Positions 44,474 to 53,161 of a stretch of 54,987 bases of DNA are shown here, piece by piece. The position numbers were made by a program, and so were the translations under genes. The DNA lies in contig JASBVN010000025.1 of the NCBI GenBank assembly GCA_029961045.1, forward strand, positions 1 through 54,987, given 5' to 3'. How positions within the stretch are numbered: the first letter of the stretch is position 1; every line of letters starts with the position of its first letter. Below the pieces are notes generated by a model, which was not told the origin of the DNA, did no database searches, and saw only the letters and a list, made by a program, of their open reading frames with translations. The DNA comes from Alicyclobacillaceae bacterium (GTDB lineage Bacteria > Bacillota > Bacilli > Kyrpidiales > Kyrpidiaceae).

Positions 44474-45952
44474 GTGGCCGAATCCATCCCCCCCTGGTTG
44501 AAACACCTTTGGAAAGAACTGACCTCTCCTCCGGCCTTTTTGGCCGGAAAAACCGGGCACTCCTCCGGTCACGCCAAGGCGCCGTCCCCGCCTCCGCCCG
44601 GCAAGAAAGCCGGATGGGTCAAACCGGCTCCGCAGCCGCCGGTTCATCCCCACGACGCCGAAAGCCCGTGGGAAGACGGGGAATCGGCCGGTCCGGAACC
44701 GTCCGCGGAAAGGCCGGCGTCCAAAACCCGCCCCCGGCCCGGGCGCCCGCCGAGTCCTCCGGTGCCGAAACCGAAAACGGCGACCTCCGGCCCCCGGCCG
44801 AACAGCCGGCCGCCGGCCCCCTCCGCGGCGGAAGGCTCTCCGAAGCCCCGCCCCTCCCCTGCCGCCCCCCCTCCCCAGGCGGAACCGGCGGTATCCGCCG
44901 CCTGGACCGTGCGGTCGAACATGCGGGCGTGGGGATACGATCCCGAGGTTCTCGGCGCATATCCGTACGTTTTTACCCGAATCTCCCGGCACGGCCGGGC
45001 CCTCCGTCTGCAAAGCGCCCGGGCGACGGTGGCCCTCAAGCGGACCTCTTTCTCGCCGCTCCACCTTGAAGCCCTGCACGATGTTCTCCGGTTCGCCGCA
45101 TCCCGGGGCGCCGCCGTTCCGCACTGGATCATGCCGCGCCACGCCGGAGGGAGCCGGACCTCCCGCACTCCCTTCGTCCGCGGCTCCGACGGGCTGTACT
45201 ATGCCGTGCAATGGCTCGAAGGGGGACCGGTCGACCTGGGATCGGCGGCGGACATGGCGCGGGCCGCGGAAAGCCTCTCCCGTTTTCACCACTTGACCCG
45301 GCTGTGGTCTTCCGGATCCGACACCGGAGCGAGGCGCGGCGACCTGCCCGACGCATACGACATTTTCGAGCGCCTCTCCCGCCGTACGGAGGAACTCGAG
45401 AAAATTCTGCAAAAGTCGGAAAATGGACGCAGCCCAGGCGAAGTAGACCGGTTTTACGCCGAACACGCCCCGGCTTTTATCGCCCAAGCGCACGAAGCCC
45501 TCGACTGGCTGCTCTCTCCCGACTGCCAGAAAAGACTGGATCAAGAGCGGGAAGCCCCCACTGTGTGTCACATGGACCTGACTCCCGGAAACCTCGTTCG
45601 CAAAGACAACCGGGTATACCTCATCGACTTCGATTATCTGGCCCGCGCGCCGCGGACGTTGGACCTCGCCCATATGCTCCGGCGCGGACTGCAAACGGCC
45701 GGGTGGTCTCCCCAATTGGGGCTGACGGGATTGCTCCATTACAACACCGCCTGCACTCTGACCCGGGCCGAGTACGTCCTCCTGCGCGCCTTTCTCACCT
45801 TTCCGCACCGCTGGTGGCGGGCGGCGCGGCGGTGGCAAGACGGGATCTGGACGGAGGAGGAGGCGCTCCGGAACCTTCGAAGGTGCGTGCGGGAAGAAAC
45901 CGCCAGGCACAAGTTTTTACAATGGTTTCGCCGGCACGCCCTCGGCCGGTGA
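44474..45952 (+). CDS. CotS-like spore coat kinase-fold protein with Pro-rich N-terminus
   Basis: About 492 residues. The first 35 are a short helical segment. Residues about 36-140 are a Pro/Ser/Lys-rich low-complexity stretch. The remainder is an aminoglycoside-phosphotransferase-like domain of the CotS/YtaA family, with catalytic VCHMDLTPGNLV and metal-binding YLIDFDYLARAP. CotS relatives sit in the spore coat or act on coat polysaccharides or proteins. The GTG at 44474 is 8 bases from GGAGG; an earlier GTG overlaps that site. The 3' end overlaps convergent queG by 36 bases. Confidence 0.8.
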   Translation: MAESIPPWLKHLWKELTSPPAFLAGKTGHSSGHAKAPSPPPPGKKAGWVKPAPQPPVHPHDAESPWEDGESAGPEPSAERPASKTRPRPGRPPSPPVPKPKTATSGPRPNSRPPAPSAAEGSPKPRPSPAAPPPQAEPAVSAAWTVRSNMRAWGYDPEVLGAYPYVFTRISRHGRALRLQSARATVALKRTSFSPLHLEALHDVLRFAASRGAAVPHWIMPRHAGGSRTSRTPFVRGSDGLYYAVQWLEGGPVDLGSAADMARAAESLSRFHHLTRLWSSGSDTGARRGDLPDAYDIFERLSRRTEELEKILQKSENGRSPGEVDRFYAEHAPAFIAQAHEALDWLLSPDCQKRLDQEREAPTVCHMDLTPGNLVRKDNRVYLIDFDYLARAPRTLDLAHMLRRGLQTAGWSPQLGLTGLLHYNTACTLTRAEYVLLRAFLTFPHRWWRAARRWQDGIWTEEEALRNLRRCVREETARHKFLQWFRRHALGR

Positions 45953-47125
45953 CGCCCATTCCATGTCTTCGCGAACGGCGGGATCGCTCTCCCGGGCGAA
46001 GGCCTCGGCCACGGCGCACCGGGCCTCCTCCCCGCCGATTTCCCCCAGCGCCCATGCCGCCGCGGACCGAATTTCCGGATGCGGGTCCCGGAGGAGGGGA
46101 ATCAGAAAGGGAATCGCCGCCGGATCCCGAAGATTGCCCAGGGCAATGGCAGCGTTCCGCCGCAACACGCGGACTCCCCGCCAAGCGGCGGCCGTCTTTC
46201 CGAACGATCGCCGAAACATCCCCTTCCCCATCGTCAACAAGGCCACAAGGTCGGGGAACGCCAAATCTTCCTCTGGAAGAAAAACCCGCTCCCCGGAGGG
46301 AACTGCCGACCGGTTGACGGGACATACCGCCTGGCAAATGTCGCATCCCCAGATCCGCGTGCCCATTTTCCGCCGGAAGGATTTGGGGATGATCCCCTTC
46401 ATTTGAGTGATATACGACAGACACCGGTTGGCGTCGATCACCCCGGGGGCCACCAAAGCTCCCGTCGGACAGGCCCGGAGACACCGGTCACAGGAACCGC
46501 ATTCCGCGAAGGCTTCTCCCCCTTGCCCCCGGCTGTCCGAAACAAGGGCCCCCGGATCCGGCCGGCCCGGCTCCACGGCCAAGTCGGTCAGCAACAGTCC
46601 CACAAAAACCCACGATCCGTACGGTTCGACGAACAGGCACCCGTTTTTTCCAATCCACCCCAAACCGGACGCCTCCGCAAACGCCCGATCCACCAACGGG
46701 CCGGTGTCCACCGAAATCCGCCATTGGGCCCGGCGCGGCGACGCCCCTTCCAGCGCCCGCGCCAACTCCTCCAGGCGGGCCCGCAACACCCTGTGGTAGT
46801 CCTCCCCCCACGCGTATTTGGACACCGCGCCCCGGGCCCCTTTCGGCCTCCGAACGACCTCCCAGGCCGGGGTGCGATAGGGTAGCGCCGCGGTGATGAC
46901 CGAACGCACCCCCGGCAAGCTGCGGGCCGGGTCGCACCGGGCCGCCGCATCCTTCGCCTCAAAATCGCATTCCCAGCCCGCCCGGCGCCGGAGGAGCAAC
47001 CGGTCGCCCAACCCCGGCAATTCCCGGGCAGGCATCGCCGCCGCCGCCAACCCGAGACGCGCCGCTTCCTCCCGGACCACCCGCCACGGAATGTCCCACC
47101 GGGCCACCGCCGCCACCTCCTCCAT
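45917..47125 (-). CDS. queG: Epoxyqueuosine reductase QueG
   Basis: The 402-residue protein carries two [4Fe-4S] motifs, CGSCDRCLRACPTGAL and GCDICQAVCPVN. The cobalamin-binding N-terminal domain shows GLGWIGKNGCLF and YAWGEDYHRVL. A C-terminal extension of two or three HEAT-like repeats (AIALGNLRDPAAIPFLIPLL) is typical of long QueG forms. It reduces epoxyqueuosine to queuosine, the last step of tRNA wobble modification. The ATG at 47125 has GGGGGG upstream. Confidence 0.95.
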   Translation of the reverse strand: MEEVAAVARWDIPWRVVREEAARLGLAAAAMPARELPGLGDRLLLRRRAGWECDFEAKDAAARCDPARSLPGVRSVITAALPYRTPAWEVVRRPKGARGAVSKYAWGEDYHRVLRARLEELARALEGASPRRAQWRISVDTGPLVDRAFAEASGLGWIGKNGCLFVEPYGSWVFVGLLLTDLAVEPGRPDPGALVSDSRGQGGEAFAECGSCDRCLRACPTGALVAPGVIDANRCLSYITQMKGIIPKSFRRKMGTRIWGCDICQAVCPVNRSAVPSGERVFLPEEDLAFPDLVALLTMGKGMFRRSFGKTAAAWRGVRVLRRNAAIALGNLRDPAAIPFLIPLLRDPHPEIRSAAAWALGEIGGEEARCAVAEAFARESDPAVREDMEWASPAEGVPAKPL

Positions 47126-47159
47126 CGCACCCCCCTTTTCTTCCCGCCCCGGCCGTAAA

Positions 47160-47603
47160 TCAACGCAAACCGCCTTCCGGCATCGCCGCCCGGGCCAGGG
47201 CGTCACACCGTTCATTCCATTTGTCTCCGGCGTGTCCCTTGACTTTTAGGAACTCCACCCGATGCCGTTCCGCCAACCGCAGCAACTCTTCCCACAACTC
47301 CCGGTTTTGCACCGGCTCCTGCCGGCTGTTCCGCCAGCCGTTCGCCCGCCATCGCTTGTACCACTCCTGGCGGAAGCAATTGACCAGATACGCCGAATCG
47401 CTGTACAGCTTCACCCGGCACGGCTCTTTCAGGGCCCGAAGCGCATAGATGGCCGCCAGCAATTCCATCCGCTGGTTAGTGGTGTTCTCTTCCCCGCCTG
47501 CCATTTCGCGCACATGATCGCCGTAGATCAACACCGCCGCCCAGCCTCCGGGCCCCGGATTGCCGGAACAGGCGCCGTCCGTGTAAATGGTCACCTCTTT
47601 CAC
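47160..47603 (-). CDS. rnhA: Ribonuclease HI
   Basis: A 147-residue RNase H with catalytic D9 (YTDGACSG), E47 (QRMELLAA), D69 (YSDSAYL), H124 and D134 (KGHAGDKWNERCD), in the same spacing as E. coli RnhA. It removes RNA from RNA-DNA hybrids. The start is a GTG preceded by GAGGTGAGG. It is 34 bases ahead of queG. Confidence 0.97.
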   Translation of the reverse strand: MKEVTIYTDGACSGNPGPGGWAAVLIYGDHVREMAGGEENTTNQRMELLAAIYALRALKEPCRVKLYSDSAYLVNCFRQEWYKRWRANGWRNSRQEPVQNRELWEELLRLAERHRVEFLKVKGHAGDKWNERCDALARAAMPEGGLR

Positions 47604-47792
47604 AGCCTCACCTCAACTCGATTATACCAGAGGCGCAAACCCGCCGGGTCCGCCCCTTCTACATAGGAATCGGGCCCAAGGGAATTCTACCCAAATAAAG
47701 AAATCGAACCTCGGCTCCGGGCCGGAGGCGGCCGCGCCGCCTTTCCGCGGCTCCCGCCCGCCGGAGCCGGTTCCCAAGGAGGAATTCTCCAT

Positions 47793-48401
47793 ATGTTTCC
47801 GTTCCCCATGCGCTGGACCGCCGTGGCCGCCGCCTCGGCAGCGGTTCTCTTCACCCTCGCAGGTTGTGCCGAACGGGTTCGGGAACTGAGGGAGCAAAGC
47901 ATCCCCAGCCATCCGAGAATTCTCGACGACCGGCGGGATTTAAGCCGAGTTCCCCACGACTCCAGGGGCGTATACGGCCGGCCGGAAGCCGGGATCCGCT
48001 CGGCTCGGGGCGCGGCCGACCGGCTCAACACCCTCCCGGGCGTCAAAGGCGCCGTGGTGCTGCTGTCGGGAAACACCGCCTACGTGGGATTTCACCAGAT
48101 CGGACCCGAAGACAACCCGGAGGCCGGGCGAAATTATGAACGGGGAAGCCTTCCCGAAGGACCCATTCCTCCCGGCAAGCGGGTTTCCATGACCGGACAC
48201 CTGGACCACCCCACGGCCGCTCGAGTGGAACAGATCGTTCGCGAGGTTTTGCCGGAGGTGCGGGTGGTGCGGATCACCACCCAGACCAATGCGGTCAATG
48301 AACTGCAGGGCTACGCTTTTTACATCGAAGACGGCGGCGATGCCGGACGGTTCGCAGACCGCTTCCGCGAAACCGTTCGCCGGATCTGGGGCCGATCCTA
48401 G
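47793..48401 (+). CDS. YhcN/YlaJ family sporulation lipoprotein
   Basis: The 202-residue protein has a lipoprotein signal with lipobox FTLAGCAER. The YhcN/YlaJ domain follows: LNTLPGVKGAVVLLSGNTAYVG, then RVEQIVREVLPEVRVVRITT and a C-terminal amphipathic helix. Family members are found in the forespore inner membrane and spores of Bacillus. AAGGAGG lies 13 bases before the ATG. Confidence 0.85.
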   Translation: MFPFPMRWTAVAAASAAVLFTLAGCAERVRELREQSIPSHPRILDDRRDLSRVPHDSRGVYGRPEAGIRSARGAADRLNTLPGVKGAVVLLSGNTAYVGFHQIGPEDNPEAGRNYERGSLPEGPIPPGKRVSMTGHLDHPTAARVEQIVREVLPEVRVVRITTQTNAVNELQGYAFYIEDGGDAGRFADRFRETVRRIWGRS

Positions 48402-48507
48402 ACGCCCGCCCCGGATCGCCGGATAACCCCGGAGGAAACGCCGCTGGATTTTCGCCGCGACACTCCCCATAATGAAAGGAAACGAGCCATGCGGGGAGTG
48501 GATTTCA

Positions 48508-48789
48508 TTGAAGCTGAACCGCCTGCGCAACACGGCACTCGTGTTGATGTTTGTCTCCTTTGCCGTCATGTATGTCGGCGTGTTTTGGCCCCGCACGGTG
48601 CTCCCGTTCACCCTGGCTGCGGGTTTTCTGATCCTTTCCTTGGCGGTGGGCATCTACTTTCGGCTGGGAGCGGTATCCGTTCGCCTGCCGCAGGTAGAAT
48701 GTCCGAACTGCCACCGGATGACCAAAATCATCGGCCGGGAAGACGGGTGCATGTTCTGCGGCACACCGGTGCGGCTGTCTGATGAATAA
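48508..48789 (+). CDS. ygzB: YgzB-like membrane protein (DUF2614, zinc ribbon)
   Basis: Ninety-three residues with two membrane helices (LVLMFVSFAVMYVGVFW and TLAAGFLILSLAVGIYF) and a C-terminal CxxC pair (VECPNCHRMTKIIGRED, CMFCGTPVRL). This matches Bacillus YgzB in layout and in the MYIGVFF and CPxC-x(n)-CxHC features as I recall it. The function is unknown. The TTG start at 48508 has GGGGAGTGG 6 bases upstream, and no ATG fits as well. Confidence 0.75.
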   Translation: MKLNRLRNTALVLMFVSFAVMYVGVFWPRTVLPFTLAAGFLILSLAVGIYFRLGAVSVRLPQVECPNCHRMTKIIGREDGCMFCGTPVRLSDE

Positions 48790-48807
48790 GTCTCCGGGGG
48801 AAACCGG

Positions 48808-48842
48808 GAGGCTGTCCATCGCGAGGTGGACGGCCTCTTCTG
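48808..48842 (+). terminator. Terminator after the YgzB-like gene
   Basis: GAGGCTGTCCA (48808-48818) pairs with TGGACGGCCTC (48827-48837) as an 11-bp stem with one G-T pair and an 8-base loop, then TTCTGTT. Confidence 0.72.
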
Positions 48843-48846
48843 TTAT

Positions 48847-48893
48847 TGAAATGAGTTTCATTCTTGACAACATAAAATTGTCCCGAATACAAT
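48847..48893 (+). promoter_or_regulatory. mntH promoter with overlapping palindromes
   Basis: TTGACA (48864-48869) and TACAAT (48888-48893) are 18 bases apart. Two short dyads overlap the promoter: TGAAA-N4-TTTCA (48847-48860) just upstream of the -35, and GACAA-N7-TTGTC (48866-48882) in the spacer. A repressor such as MntR or Fur could bind here, but neither dyad is a clear match to a known box. The leader to the chosen mntH start is about 100 bases. Confidence 0.55.
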
Positions 48894-48998
48894 AAAGTTG
48901 GTCGTGAGAAACTTTTAGGCGCGCGTCCATCTTGGAAGCACTGCACGCCAACGTGCTGCATACCCATCATGGGGCAAAGCCGGGGGAGGGTTACAACT

Positions 48999-50348
48999 GT
49001 GGACGGTCTGCCGTTAAACGCATCGCCCCGCGGACCGGGATGGCGCCGGGATCGTTCCGCTCCCAGCCTGCCGGAAGTGTACCAAACGATCGCGGTGCCG
49101 AAAACCGGCTCGTTTTGGCGCCGCCTGCTCGCGTTTCTCGGCCCGGGGTATCTGGTGGCCGTCGGCTACATGGACCCCGGGAACTGGGCGACCGATTTGG
49201 CGGGAGGATCGGGGTTCCGGTACACTTTGTTGTCGGTGATCGCCCTCTCCAGCATCATGGCGATCATCCTCCAATCCATGGCCGCCCGATTGGGCATCGC
49301 CACGGGCCGGGACCTCGCACAAGCCTGTCGCGACCATTACAGCAAACCGGTCGCCTTCGGACTCTGGATTCTCGCCGAATTGATGATCGCGGCCTGCGAT
49401 CTGGCGGAGGTGATCGGGGCGGCGATCGCCCTCAACCTGCTGTTCCACCTTCCGCTGACCATCGGGGTCATCTTGACGGCTCTGGACGTCTTCCTCGTGC
49501 TGTTGCTGCAAAACAAGGGGTTCCGGTATCTGGAGGCGGTCGTCATCTCCTTGATCGCCGTGATCACGGGTGCGTTTGTCGTGGAACTCATCCTCGCCCG
49601 CCCGGACGCGGCGGAGGTGCTCCAGGGGTTTGTACCCAGTCCGCAAATCGTGCAAAATCCGGATATGCTGTTCATCGCACTGGGCATCCTGGGGGCGACG
49701 GTCATGCCTCACAACCTGTATTTGCATTCGTCGATCGTCCAAACGCGCCGCTGGGGAGACACCCCCGCCGACAAGAGGGCCGCGATCGCCTTTGCCACGA
49801 TCGACTCCACGGTGGCCCTGTTGTTGGCCATGTTCGTCAACGCGGCGATTTTAATTCTGTCGGCGGCGACTTTCCACACCGCCGGCCATACCGAAGTGGC
49901 GGAAATTCAAGAGGCGTACCATCTGTTGAGCCCGCTGCTGGGTACGGGGGCCGCCGGCGTCTTGTTCGCCGTGGCCCTGCTGGCCTCCGGTCAAAATTCC
50001 ACCCTCACCGGGACGCTGGCCGGGCAAATCATTATGGAGGGATTTCTCCACATCCGTCTGAAACCCTGGTTGCGCCGGTTGATCACGCGGCTGATCGCCA
50101 TCATCCCGGCGGTCGCCGTCACCGCGATCGCGGGAGAAAAGGGAACGGCCCAGCTCCTCCTCCTCAGCCAGGTGATTCTTTCCCTGCAGTTGTCTTTCGC
50201 CGTCTTTCCGCTGGTGCGGTTCACGAGCGACAGGCGTCTCATGGGGGAATTCGTCAATCCCCTCTGGCTGAGCGCAGCCGGATGGGCGATCGCCGCGGCG
50301 ATTGCCGGCCTCAACGGATACCTCCTGTTCCGCTCCCTCACAGGGTGA
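48999..50348 (+). CDS. mntH: NRAMP-family manganese transporter MntH
   Basis: About 449 residues and eleven predicted membrane helices. The metal-binding motif of TM1 is [16 protein letters not shown] and that of TM6 is [40 protein letters not shown] is the NRAMP transport signature. It imports Mn(II) with protons, and perhaps Fe(II). The GTG at 48999 follows GGGGGAGGG by 8 bases; an in-frame ATG at 48969 has no site. Confidence 0.95.
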   Translation: MDGLPLNASPRGPGWRRDRSAPSLPEVYQTIAVPKTGSFWRRLLAFLGPGYLVAVGYMDPGNWATDLAGGSGFRYTLLSVIALSSIMAIILQSMAARLGIATGRDLAQACRDHYSKPVAFGLWILAELMIAACDLAEVIGAAIALNLLFHLPLTIGVILTALDVFLVLLLQNKGFRYLEAVVISLIAVITGAFVVELILARPDAAEVLQGFVPSPQIVQNPDMLFIALGILGATVMPHNLYLHSSIVQTRRWGDTPADKRAAIAFATIDSTVALLLAMFVNAAILILSAATFHTAGHTEVAEIQEAYHLLSPLLGTGAAGVLFAVALLASGQNSTLTGTLAGQIIMEGFLHIRLKPWLRRLITRLIAIIPAVAVTAIAGEKGTAQLLLLSQVILSLQLSFAVFPLVRFTSDRRLMGEFVNPLWLSAAGWAIAAAIAGLNGYLLFRSLTG

Positions 50349-50504
50349 TGTTCGGCGCACAACGGCTTCCGGTCCGGGTCTCCCCGGACCGGTTTTCCGT
50401 CTCCCTTTCGACGGTTCCCTCGCCGTGTCTGTCACACTCCGCACAGTGACCGCATCTTCTAAACATAGAAAAACGCTGGCCCACGCAGGAAGGGGATGCC
50501 CGAC

Positions 50505-50999
50505 ATGAGACCGAAAGCGGCCGCAAAGAAGCGGGCGCGAAACCCCCGGAGCGAGCTCCGGATCCCCCGGGAGTTGATGCGGCGCCTGCGCCGGGAGGCT
50601 GCCGCCCTCCGTTTGGACGTTCCGGAGTACTTTGCCTTGATTGTGCACGGATCCGAGGTGCTCCGGCAGTCGCTGCTCCCCGAAGGATTGAAAGACGCCG
50701 CGGTGTTGCGAAAAGTGCTGGACACGCCGCTTTTGCTGGATATGGTCAAGGCGACGGCCCAGTCGGTGATCCGGCAGGCGGTCCGAGAATATTTGCCGCG
50801 CTGGGATTCCAAAGATGCGACACCGGAACAGTTGCTCGACTGGCTCCGGAGCCTCGGCGGCAAAAAAACGCCGCATTTCAGTGCCGCCGTCCCGGGCCCG
50901 GCCCGCGAAGCCAACCCCCGCCAACCGGCCGGTCCCGTTTACCCGATGCCGTGGCCTCCGGCAGAACGGCCCGGAGATTTCTGGTTCGGCGGGTGGTGA
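50505..50999 (+). CDS. Unknown protein with ribbon-helix-helix-like segment
   Basis: About 164 residues: a basic N-terminus (RPKAAAKKRARNPRSEL), then RIPRELMRRLRREAAALRLD, which looks like a ribbon-helix-helix strand-helix unit. A helical middle (VLDTPLLLDMVKATAQSVIRQAV) and a Pro/Trp-rich tail ending DFWFGGW follow. I know no family. The ATG at 50505 is about 9 bases from GGAAGGGG; the in-frame ATG at 50496 touches that site. Confidence 0.62.
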   Translation: MRPKAAAKKRARNPRSELRIPRELMRRLRREAAALRLDVPEYFALIVHGSEVLRQSLLPEGLKDAAVLRKVLDTPLLLDMVKATAQSVIRQAVREYLPRWDSKDATPEQLLDWLRSLGGKKTPHFSAAVPGPAREANPRQPAGPVYPMPWPPAERPGDFWFGGW

Positions 51000-51054
51000 C
51001 AGACCTCATTCGAACCCCGCGGCCGGTCATTCCCCGGGGAACGGAGGTGAAAAC

Positions 51055-51180
51055 ATGATCGACGCTTACAACCGGGACGCCCGATGGGTTATCTGGTTCA
51101 TGATCCTGTTTGTCGTATTTTTTCTCCTGGTGTCCGCCCGCGGCAGGGGAACGCCATCGGCACCGGTGAATGAGACATAA
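51055..51180 (+). CDS. Single-helix small membrane protein
   Basis: Forty-one residues with one hydrophobic span (WVIWFMILFVVFFLLVSA) and a short polar C-terminus. A textbook GGAGGTG site lies 6 bases before the ATG. It follows the gene at 50505-50999 by 55 bases and could share its transcript. Function unknown. Confidence 0.62.
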   Translation: MIDAYNRDARWVIWFMILFVVFFLLVSARGRGTPSAPVNET

Positions 51181-51214
51181 GCCCCCCTGCTCGGCGACGA
51201 CTTCCAATCCCTGT

Positions 51215-52408
51215 TCATGGCAAGTCTTCCCACCGCACTTCCTTGAACGCCGCCCAGTACACTCGCTTTAACGGCACGTTCTGCTCCTCCGCCAGTTTGC
51301 GGCAGTCTTCGTATTCCGGGGCGACGTTCAGCACTTGGCCGTCCCGAAAAGCAATTTTCACGCGCACCGGGCCGTACGGGGTGTTCACCGTTTCGATTCT
51401 CCGGTCTAGCCCTTCCTTATATATCTCATAGTAGCGCAAGCCGATCGACGACGTCTGTTTGAAAATTTCTCCTTTTACGTCGTCCAGGCGATCGGCGGTA
51501 CACAGCACGCGCAGTTGAAGTCCGGGTCTTCCCTTTTTCATGACGATGGGAACGAGGTATGCGTCTGAGGCACCTACTGCGAGCAGCCTCGGAATGATGT
51601 AGCCTGCCCATTCCGGATTCATATCGTCGATATTGGTTTCCACGACAAAGCAGCGGTTCGCTCCCGTCGCAGTCGCCGCCGCAGGACCGTGTTGCCGGTT
51701 CTGCCGGCCGAGTTGGATCCGCAACACATTGGCGATCTCCAATTCCCTCGTTCCGGCGCCGTATCCCACCATCCCGGCTGCAAAACGCAAACCGTCCGCA
51801 GGTTTGCACAGGGCGCGGATGATCGCCGCTCCCGTGGGGGTCACCGTCTCTCCCCACAAACCGCTTGAATACACCGGGAACCCTTTGAGCAGTTCGACCG
51901 TCGCGGGAGCCGGTACCGGCACCCGCCCGTGTTCGCAATCGGTCCAGCCGCCCCCGACTTCCACCGGGGAGACAAAACACTCCGGCATCCCCGCCAGATA
52001 CCAACCCGCCATAGCGCCGACTATGTCGACGATGGCGTCTACAGCCCCGACCTCGTGAAAATGGATCTGCTCGGGGGAAAGACCGTGAACACGCCCTTCG
52101 GCCTCGGCCAAAAGATAAAAAGCCGTTCGAGCTTTTTCCCTCACCTCGGAGGGCAGCCGGCTCCGGTCGAGAATGGCGAGAATGTCGGCAAGGTGCCGGT
52201 GAGGATGGCAGTCCTGCGCCTCCACGTCCACCTTGACGGCCTCGATCCCCTTCTTTTTCACCCGGCGCACACGGATCTCATAGCCCTCCAGGGCCAATCC
52301 CTGGAGGAGCTTGCGCCACCGGTCTTCTTGGACACCGGCATCCAGCCACGCCCCGAGAAACATATCGCCGCTCGCTCCGGCAAAACACTCGATGTACGCC
52401 GTCGCCAC
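51215..52408 (-). CDS. larC: Nickel-pincer cofactor cyclometallase LarC
   Basis: A 397-residue protein beginning AYIECFAGASGDMFLGAWLD with the LarC block HFHEVGAVDAIVDIVGAM. TPTGAAIIRALC and ETNIDDMNPEWAGYIIPRL follow. LarC inserts nickel into the pyridinium dithio-acid mononucleotide with CTP, forming the carbon-nickel bond. In Lactobacillus the protein is made through a frameshift from two frames; here it is one open frame. The GTG start directly follows the larB stop. Confidence 0.93.
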   Translation of the reverse strand: MATAYIECFAGASGDMFLGAWLDAGVQEDRWRKLLQGLALEGYEIRVRRVKKKGIEAVKVDVEAQDCHPHRHLADILAILDRSRLPSEVREKARTAFYLLAEAEGRVHGLSPEQIHFHEVGAVDAIVDIVGAMAGWYLAGMPECFVSPVEVGGGWTDCEHGRVPVPAPATVELLKGFPVYSSGLWGETVTPTGAAIIRALCKPADGLRFAAGMVGYGAGTRELEIANVLRIQLGRQNRQHGPAAATATGANRCFVVETNIDDMNPEWAGYIIPRLLAVGASDAYLVPIVMKKGRPGLQLRVLCTADRLDDVKGEIFKQTSSIGLRYYEIYKEGLDRRIETVNTPYGPVRVKIAFRDGQVLNVAPEYEDCRKLAEEQNVPLKRVYWAAFKEVRWEDLP

Positions 52409-53161
52409 TTACGATTCCCCCATTGCGTTGATCAACCCGGCCAGGTACCCGGCCCCGAAGCCGTTGTCGATATTGACGACCGCGACGCCGGGAGCGCAAC
52501 TGGTCAACATCCCGAGCAGGGGCGTCAAGCCGTGCAACTGAGCCCCGTATCCCACACTCGTCGGCACGCCGATGACCGGTTTATCGACAAGCCCGGCCAC
52601 GACGCTGACCAGGGCGCCCTCCATTCCCGCCACAACCACCAAAACCCGCGCTTGGTACAGGCGATCCACCTGGGAGAGAAGGCGGTGAATCCCCGCCACG
52701 CCGACGTCAACCAGCAACTCCGCCTTGGCACCCATTAGTTCGGCGGTAATCAGGGCTTCCCGGGCCACAGGAAGATCCGACGTCCCCGCGCACAGCACCA
52801 AGACGTCTCCGATTTGCCGCCTCGGCCCCCGGCGAATGACGACCGCCCTCGCCACCTCGTCGTATTCACAGTCGGGCACCCTCTCCTTCAAGAGTTCCGC
52901 AACCCGGGGCTGGGCGCGGGTTCCCAGCACGTTCGTGCCGTGCCGGGCCAGCCGTTCGAGGATGGCCGCTGCCTGTTCCGGCGTCTTTCCCTCGCAATAA
53001 ACCACTTCGGCAAAGCCCTTGCGCAGCGCGCGGTGATGATCGATGCGGGCGTACCCGAGGTCCTCGGCGGACAACTTCCCCAACGCGCGAAGCCCCTCGT
53101 CCACCGACCACTCTCCCCGGCGAACCCGTTCGAGGACATCCCGGAATCCCGTCATATCCAT
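52409..53161 (-). CDS. larB: Nickel-pincer cofactor carboxylase LarB
   Basis: A 250-residue protein with a C-terminal AIR-carboxylase (PurE)-like domain. It shows VLCAGTSDLPVAREA, VVVAGMEGALVSVVAGLVDK and VIGVPTSVGYGAQLHGLTPL, which distinguish LarB from PurE. It carboxylates the pyridinium ring of nicotinate adenine dinucleotide and hydrolyses it, the first step of the nickel-pincer cofactor. The ATG directly follows the larE stop. Confidence 0.94.
   Translation of the reverse strand: MDMTGFRDVLERVRRGEWSVDEGLRALGKLSAEDLGYARIDHHRALRKGFAEVVYCEGKTPEQAAAILERLARHGTNVLGTRAQPRVAELLKERVPDCEYDEVARAVVIRRGPRRQIGDVLVLCAGTSDLPVAREALITAELMGAKAELLVDVGVAGIHRLLSQVDRLYQARVLVVVAGMEGALVSVVAGLVDKPVIGVPTSVGYGAQLHGLTPLLGMLTSCAPGVAVVNIDNGFGAGYLAGLINAMGES

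Noticed and set aside
44580-44890. Tandem DNA repeat or mobile element in the Pro-rich part of the CotS-like gene
   Set aside because: The bias is codon-level low complexity without a regular DNA repeat unit or flanking repeats.
44318-45910. N-terminal extension of the quinone oxidoreductase across the CotS-like gene
   Set aside because: The extension is antisense to the CotS-like gene and of low complexity. The ATG at 44317 has a good ribosome binding site and matches family length.
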